Assembly (NCBI GenBank): GCA_002382805.1
Contig: DGAD01000037.1
Span: 1 to 64,000, forward strand
Source of the DNA: Clostridiales bacterium UBA4039
GTDB taxonomy: Bacteria; Bacillota; Clostridia; Lachnospirales; Vallitaleaceae
DNA: 64,000 bases
Direction of reading: 5' to 3'
The stretch's first letter is position 1, and every line of letters starts with the position of its first letter. Below are positions 59,622 to 64,000 of this stretch, in pieces. A program made the translations under genes and the position numbers. The notes beneath the pieces were generated by a model. It searched no databases. It saw nothing but the letters and a program-made list of their open reading frames with translations, and was not told the origin of the DNA.

Positions 59622-61454
59622 CTAAAACTCACGCAGTTTTTTACAAATAGAGACCATTGTATCTTTAATACGGAAAAGCTCACTTTCTTTATTACGCATT
59701 CTCCAAAGTCTGCTGTAGTCTTGGAACCAATATTCAATCGCTTCGGCCAATACTTTGGGTTCAAAAATAAGTTGCTCAATAGGTGCATTTAACTCATATT
59801 TTTTTACAATCAAATAGAGTGCATTAAAGAGCTCCACGCCTTTGGTTGATACAATAAATTCTTCAATATCTAGCCGTTTGTCAGCGGACACTTTCTTTAG
59901 ATACCCCATTAATTGCCCTTCAATTTCAATACTCTTATCATACTTTTGATGCACCTCTTGTTCGCTATAAGATTTTATCTGTTCAAAATCATTGCGTTCA
60001 ATCCACCATATCACTTCTCTAAAAGTGATTGCCTGTAGCCCATATAGTTGCTGAAGTAGAACAACGAGTTGTCCCGTACTATCGCCATAATAATGCTCAC
60101 TCACCTTCGCATTAAAGCCGGTTAATGTGTCACGACAATCAGGATTCCAAGACATAGCCGCACCATAAAGCATGCCCGGTAATAGGTTGGCAAAGAGATT
60201 AATGTGTCCATAATCACCCCAATCTGTATTTAAGATGCCTTCAACATGATATTTTTTCCCATAGTCGATCATTGTGGTTATATTCGAATATGCTGTATCC
60301 ATATCATTCATAAAGGTATTCCATCCAACAACTGATGGACACAAATATTCTGTTCTTCCACTTTGCGCTATGATGGCTCTTTTTTCTTCAGCAGGGCATT
60401 TGCTGTAATCCCAGTCTAGGCATATCGCATCATTAGACACCTCATGCATTAACTCAGGATAGTTAATGATGATATCTCCCCAAAATAAAACTTGCTTATC
60501 ATAGGATTTGACTATTTCAATAATTTTATTCAAAAAGTCAACATATAATCGCCCTTTTCCCAACGTCTGCGCCTTCTTTTTGTTCTTACCTTCTCCAAGG
60601 TCAAAGGTCTCATCAGCACATATATTAAATTTGTTTGATGAAAAAAGCGGAATAAACTGGGCTAGCATATCCTTGACAAATTCTAAACTCTCAGGATTAT
60701 CAACATCAAGGGTATGATGCCTTTGTCGATCAATAAAGGAACGTTCATCTTTTAATGATTCCTCTAACTCACATAAATGGTGAAACGACCGTGATGAAAG
60801 CGCTTCATATAAATGTCCAAAAGTTGATAACGATGGAACCAGTTCAATATGACGCTTTTGACAATATTCATCTAGAAGTAGAATCTCTTCGGCGTTTAAC
60901 GGGTCCGCCTCCATCCACACTTCACTTTGGGAAGAAAAAGCAAATGAATGCTCTACATAAAGCTGCAACTGATTTAATTTATAAAATGCCGCGATATCTA
61001 CAAGTTTCTTTAATGTCTCTAATGTAGGGACTTTTCCCCGGGTTACATCATGGTAAAAACCTCGAACCGGAAAAAACGGTGCATCTTCAATGAAGAGACA
61101 CGGAAGCGCCACTTGATACGTAGCCATCAGTTCACATAACGTATTGACGCCATAAAACAATCCGGCTGGATCTGCTGCGCATATACAAATGCATTCTTTA
61201 TCAATGGTTAGTTGATAGGATTCACATGCTCCATGTTCAATCTTTAAATAGATATGTCGACCATGTATATTGTTCAAAGAACGATTAAGCATTAAACGGA
61301 TACCTAATGTTTTTTCAATATTTTCTTGTAACCATTTGCCTGTGTCTAGGTTAACATGTTCTCCTTCTAATATAATCTGACTCTTATAATCTAGTAAAAA
61401 TGTTCCTTCTTTTTGTTCAACCGCCTTAGGTTGAACCAATACCTTCAAGTCCAT
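59622..61454 (-). CDS. cytosolic GH20 beta-N-acetylhexosaminidase
   Basis: This 610-residue enzyme has a GH20b-like N-terminal domain (about 1-125), a TIM barrel (about 130-440; FFPVRGFYHDVTRGKVP) and a C-terminal helical region (about 450-610). The catalytic Asp-Glu pair appears in NICADETFDLG near 283. Such enzymes remove terminal GlcNAc or GalNAc by substrate-assisted catalysis. No signal peptide is present, so it should act on imported oligosaccharides. It is 12 bases after the kinase gene in the same transcript. Confidence 0.88.
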   Translation of the reverse strand: MDLKVLVQPKAVEQKEGTFLLDYKSQIILEGEHVNLDTGKWLQENIEKTLGIRLMLNRSLNNIHGRHIYLKIEHGACESYQLTIDKECICICAADPAGLFYGVNTLCELMATYQVALPCLFIEDAPFFPVRGFYHDVTRGKVPTLETLKKLVDIAAFYKLNQLQLYVEHSFAFSSQSEVWMEADPLNAEEILLLDEYCQKRHIELVPSLSTFGHLYEALSSRSFHHLCELEESLKDERSFIDRQRHHTLDVDNPESLEFVKDMLAQFIPLFSSNKFNICADETFDLGEGKNKKKAQTLGKGRLYVDFLNKIIEIVKSYDKQVLFWGDIIINYPELMHEVSNDAICLDWDYSKCPAEEKRAIIAQSGRTEYLCPSVVGWNTFMNDMDTAYSNITTMIDYGKKYHVEGILNTDWGDYGHINLFANLLPGMLYGAAMSWNPDCRDTLTGFNAKVSEHYYGDSTGQLVVLLQQLYGLQAITFREVIWWIERNDFEQIKSYSEQEVHQKYDKSIEIEGQLMGYLKKVSADKRLDIEEFIVSTKGVELFNALYLIVKKYELNAPIEQLIFEPKVLAEAIEYWFQDYSRLWRMRNKESELFRIKDTMVSICKKLREF

Positions 61455-61466
61455 TGTTATCTCCTC

Positions 61467-62456
61467 TCACAATGCTGACAGCACTTTTTCATACATTGCA
61501 TTATCATGTCTTGCTTGTTCAAATGCCCATATAACAGCCCCTGCAACCGGTGGCTTATCTAATAAAACAAATTCGATACTACGCATAGCATTTTCTTTAT
61601 GCCTAAGAACTGTATCTTTTAATGCGTTTAATGCCGCCGGATTACTGCCGCGTACATGTACCGAACCTGCAAGCGTGATATATAGCTTTTCATCCATAGG
61701 ATAATTAAGTGCATCGATCATGCCATTAATTGATACGCCGATATCTTGTCCCATATCCTTTAAAATCTCAATCGCTACATGATCACCTGCATTTGCCGCG
61801 TCAAACATAAGTGGCGCTAATCCAGATAGGGTCACTTCTTTGGCATCAACCGCTCGTCTTACCTGATCAATAAACGTCTCTTTATCCTTAACTTGGAAGC
61901 GTTCAAATAAAGTCTTCGTTAACGATGTTGAGGGACCATTTCTAAACAAAGCATTGTATACCGCTTGAACTGCCTGTGCTCCAAGATAGCTCCCACCACC
62001 TTTTTCGCCTGTAAATTGACCTTGTCCTCCAATTTGAAGCTGTTTAGCTTTGGCATCTACACCACACACAGTGCATCCTGTACCATTCACAGAACAAATT
62101 CCATGTCCATGGACACTTCCTACTTTGATGCCTAAAAATGCATCATTGCATACGATAAAATTTTTAAGTCCAAGCTTTTGAATCAGTGTTTCTGCTTGTA
62201 TACGCTGTTTTGATGTATCAATTCCTGCTAGGCCAAAGACACTGGCTTCAATTTCTTCTATAGCAATATGATGCTTTCCTAAGAGCGTCTGTAACATTGT
62301 ATCTAGGACTTTTTCCAACTCCTGAAACCCTCCGGATAACCGTTCATGGTTAGTCGTTCCAAATTCCAGTAAATCTATTTTTTTGCCTGACCCATCAAAT
62401 AATGCACAGTGTGTTTTTGTGCCTCCACCATCGACACCTAATACGTAGTTTGACAT
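61467..62456 (-). CDS. N-acetylglucosamine kinase-like (BadF/BcrA ATPase family)
   Basis: This 329-residue ASKHA-fold kinase begins with the phosphate-binding loop GVDGGGTKTHCALFD. Other blocks are EASVFGLAGIDTSKQR, ICSVNGTGCTVCG, GEKGGGSYLGAQAVQAVY and ITLAGSVHVRGSNP. It is expected to phosphorylate GlcNAc (or a related hexosamine) released by the GH20 enzyme downstream. Its start codon directly follows the GH4 stop, so translation is coupled. A glucosamine or MurNAc specificity cannot be excluded. Confidence 0.88.
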   Translation of the reverse strand: MSNYVLGVDGGGTKTHCALFDGSGKKIDLLEFGTTNHERLSGGFQELEKVLDTMLQTLLGKHHIAIEEIEASVFGLAGIDTSKQRIQAETLIQKLGLKNFIVCNDAFLGIKVGSVHGHGICSVNGTGCTVCGVDAKAKQLQIGGQGQFTGEKGGGSYLGAQAVQAVYNALFRNGPSTSLTKTLFERFQVKDKETFIDQVRRAVDAKEVTLSGLAPLMFDAANAGDHVAIEILKDMGQDIGVSINGMIDALNYPMDEKLYITLAGSVHVRGSNPAALNALKDTVLRHKENAMRSIEFVLLDKPPVAGAVIWAFEQARHDNAMYEKVLSAL

Positions 62457-63749
62457 TTAGATAGACTCCTTTTTAAAAAACTGTGGTAAGTAGGCTTTGT
62501 TGGCTATGAGCATCTCATCTAAGGCTTGTTTTGCCTTATGATAATCCCCAATTAACGGATGTACCATCAATGCTGCAAGCGCTTCATGATAATCTCCATG
62601 AATTGCTGCTTTAGCTGCCAGTTTTTCATAAGCCTTCACTGATTGCATTAATCCGACAATATATGGGTTGTCGAAGTTTTTTAGTTCAATAGGAGTCGCC
62701 CCATCTTTATTGATTCGACACTTCACTTCAACCACATCATCTGCATCCATAAAGGCATAGGCCCCTTGGTTTTTTGTATCCACCACATGAATCTCGTTCA
62801 AATCATTTTCAATGGCATCAATAACCGATACAGCCGCTTCTGAATATAGCGACCCTCCACGTTGATTCAAAATCTCAGGGCAAGTATTTAACGTCTCGTC
62901 TTGATAAAGCTTAAGTAAGTCTTCTTCAATTCCTTGACAGATTTCTCCTCGTGACTTTTCAGCCTTTTGACACTTTTCAACTTGCTGGTCTCGGTAATAA
63001 TAGTAGTTTAGATAGGATATGGGGATGCCTTTTGTCGCTTTTAGCAAATCTTCACTATAACTTGCCTGAGGTACATTAGACATTCCCGGAATATCCAGAC
63101 CACCTTCCATGAGCTTTGGAAGTATATCTTTTTTGTCTGCATACACATTAACAATCCAGCACAGATGATTTAGCCCTACAAAGTTATAGTCAAAGACTTG
63201 AACTTCTTTGGGCACTACTTGCTTAATTTGGCGTACCATGTTAATCGGACCATTACATAAACCGACCATCTTCACATCCATATAATTGACTATTGCTTCT
63301 GTAACAAGTCCTGATGGATTGGTAAAATTAATCAACCATGCATCCGGTGCCAACGTTTTCATCTTTTGACACACCTTCATAATAAAAGGAATCGTACGCA
63401 TAGCTTTCATCAACCCGCCTACACCTGTCGTCTCTTGTCCAAGCAATCCGTATTTTAGCGGGATACTTTCATCTAAAATCCTCGCATCAAGATTTCCGAT
63501 GCGCACTTGTGTTAAAACATATGCCGCGCCTTCAATTGCCTCATCCAAATCATTCGTTATGACAAGTTTTGCCGTCACTCCTGCTTCTAGCAACATGCGC
63601 TTAACAAGTCCTGAGACGATGGCATTCTTTTTGACATCGATATCCATCAAATAAAACGCATCGACAGGTAGCTGATCTTTGCGCTTAATAAATCCATTAA
63701 TTAATTCCGGGGTATATGTACTCCCCGAACCGATTATCGTTACTTTCAT
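62457..63749 (-). CDS. GH4 family 6-phospho-glycosidase
   Basis: This 430-residue enzyme uses NAD+, a divalent metal and an oxidation-elimination mechanism to split 6-phospho-glycosides. The NAD site is IGSGSTYTPELINGF. The substrate and metal motifs are LINFTNPSGLV, VGLCNGPINM (metal Cys) and GLNHLCWIVN (metal His). The sequence is nearest the 6-phospho-beta-glucosidase (CelF/LicH) branch. With GH20 and a GlcNAc kinase as neighbours, a phosphorylated amino-sugar disaccharide is a plausible substrate (inference). It follows the upstream acylase by 14 bases. Confidence 0.88.
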   Translation of the reverse strand: MKVTIIGSGSTYTPELINGFIKRKDQLPVDAFYLMDIDVKKNAIVSGLVKRMLLEAGVTAKLVITNDLDEAIEGAAYVLTQVRIGNLDARILDESIPLKYGLLGQETTGVGGLMKAMRTIPFIMKVCQKMKTLAPDAWLINFTNPSGLVTEAIVNYMDVKMVGLCNGPINMVRQIKQVVPKEVQVFDYNFVGLNHLCWIVNVYADKKDILPKLMEGGLDIPGMSNVPQASYSEDLLKATKGIPISYLNYYYYRDQQVEKCQKAEKSRGEICQGIEEDLLKLYQDETLNTCPEILNQRGGSLYSEAAVSVIDAIENDLNEIHVVDTKNQGAYAFMDADDVVEVKCRINKDGATPIELKNFDNPYIVGLMQSVKAYEKLAAKAAIHGDYHEALAALMVHPLIGDYHKAKQALDEMLIANKAYLPQFFKKESI

Positions 63750-63763
63750 ACTGTCATTCCTTC

Positions 63764-64000
63764 CTATACATTGCCCACGATGACTTGCCCTTTTTTCACA
63801 TCATATACTTGTCCATGTTCAAGTGCAATCTCGCCACCGACAAGGACATAATCGATACCCTTTGGAAATTGTTTGGGTTCAATATAGGTTGCACAATCAA
63901 TAATGGTCTCTAAATCAAATATGGTAATATCTGCGACATAGCCTTCTTTTAATTGTCCACGGTCATTAAAGTGCATTCTAGCCGCCGGAAGTGCTGTGAC
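63764..64000 (-). CDS. D-aminoacylase-like amidohydrolase, C-terminal part
   Basis: Only the last 78 codons are inside the window; the gene runs off the right edge. The sequence VTALPAARMHF, GQLKEGYVADITIFDL and PKGIDYVLVGGEIALEHGQ matches the end of N-acyl-D-amino-acid deacylases and related amidohydrolases. These remove acyl groups from D-amino acids, for example in peptidoglycan breakdown. It heads the part of the amino-sugar operon seen here. The catalytic half is outside the window, so dihydroorotase-like relatives cannot be excluded. Confidence 0.7.
   Translation of the reverse strand, partial: VTALPAARMHFNDRGQLKEGYVADITIFDLETIIDCATYIEPKQFPKGIDYVLVGGEIALEHGQVYDVKKGQVIVGNV

Noticed and set aside
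1..64000. tRNA, rRNA, CRISPR, insertion sequences, phage genes or origin
   Set aside because: I looked for tRNA-like cloverleaf ends, transposase or integrase motifs, spacer arrays and DnaA-box clusters by eye and found none. A covariance search (tRNAscan, Rfam) would be the decisive check.

Overview
The window reads as chromosomal DNA of a low-GC, Gram-positive, spore-forming anaerobe of the Clostridia type; genus and species cannot be resolved from sequence alone. The basis is AT-rich intergenic DNA, strong AGGAGG ribosome-binding sites, TTGACA/TATAAT promoters, U-tract terminators, an S-layer (SLH) protein, an LTA-synthase-like enzyme, a SleB-type cortex hydrolase, HelD, a PyrR RNA site at pyrB and a preQ1-I riboswitch. 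No tRNA, rRNA, CRISPR array, insertion sequence or prophage gene was seen. Most genes lie on the minus strand.

Layout. 1-6362: a partial SLH protein; an mtnN nucleosidase followed by a 60-residue basic protein; a regulator/ABC-ATPase/ABC-permease operon with a promoter-operator; and an LTA-synthase-like sulfatase. 6376-9892: pyrBI with a PyrR-binding loop, then an Uup/YfmR-type ABC-F protein. 9829-16150: an ABC exporter, tpx-mscS, a second ABC-F gene with apbE, and a rhodanese. 16153-24866: a methyltransferase, fba, and a run of coiled-coil protein, PhoH, thymidine kinase, HelD and SleB-like genes.

24895-31438 is the most distinctive region. It is a six-gene operon of a DhnA/LsrF-like aldolase, a zinc alcohol dehydrogenase, a SorC-type regulator, an APC permease, a RibF-like protein with a degenerate adenylyltransferase half, and an iron alcohol dehydrogenase. 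It has a strong promoter flanked by matching operator half-sites and ends at a strong terminator. The substrate cannot be named.

31520-38409: a GTDC1/QTMAN-like glycosyltransferase, then ClbS-like and GyrI-like proteins behind a palindrome, a WYL regulator, yaaA and a large beta-propeller diguanylate cyclase. 38507-44363: the uxaBAC hexuronate operon with a divergent AraC regulator. 44374-46917: HDOD and radical-SAM genes, divergent from a queuosine-precursor transporter under a preQ1-I riboswitch. With the QTMAN-like gene this makes two loci that point to tRNA queuosine salvage and decoration.

46921-64000: a GH2 enzyme with internal SLH-like repeats, a diguanylate cyclase/HD-GYP pair, a tiny 42-residue transcription unit, a MATE exporter, a DUF975 membrane protein, a decayed small gene, an AraC regulator, an esterase, a third diguanylate cyclase, and a cluster for amino-sugar use (GH20, GlcNAc-kinase-like, GH4 and the end of a D-aminoacylase-like gene). 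Three GGDEF proteins and one HD-GYP protein imply extensive cyclic-di-GMP signalling alongside plant- or mucin-type glycan use.
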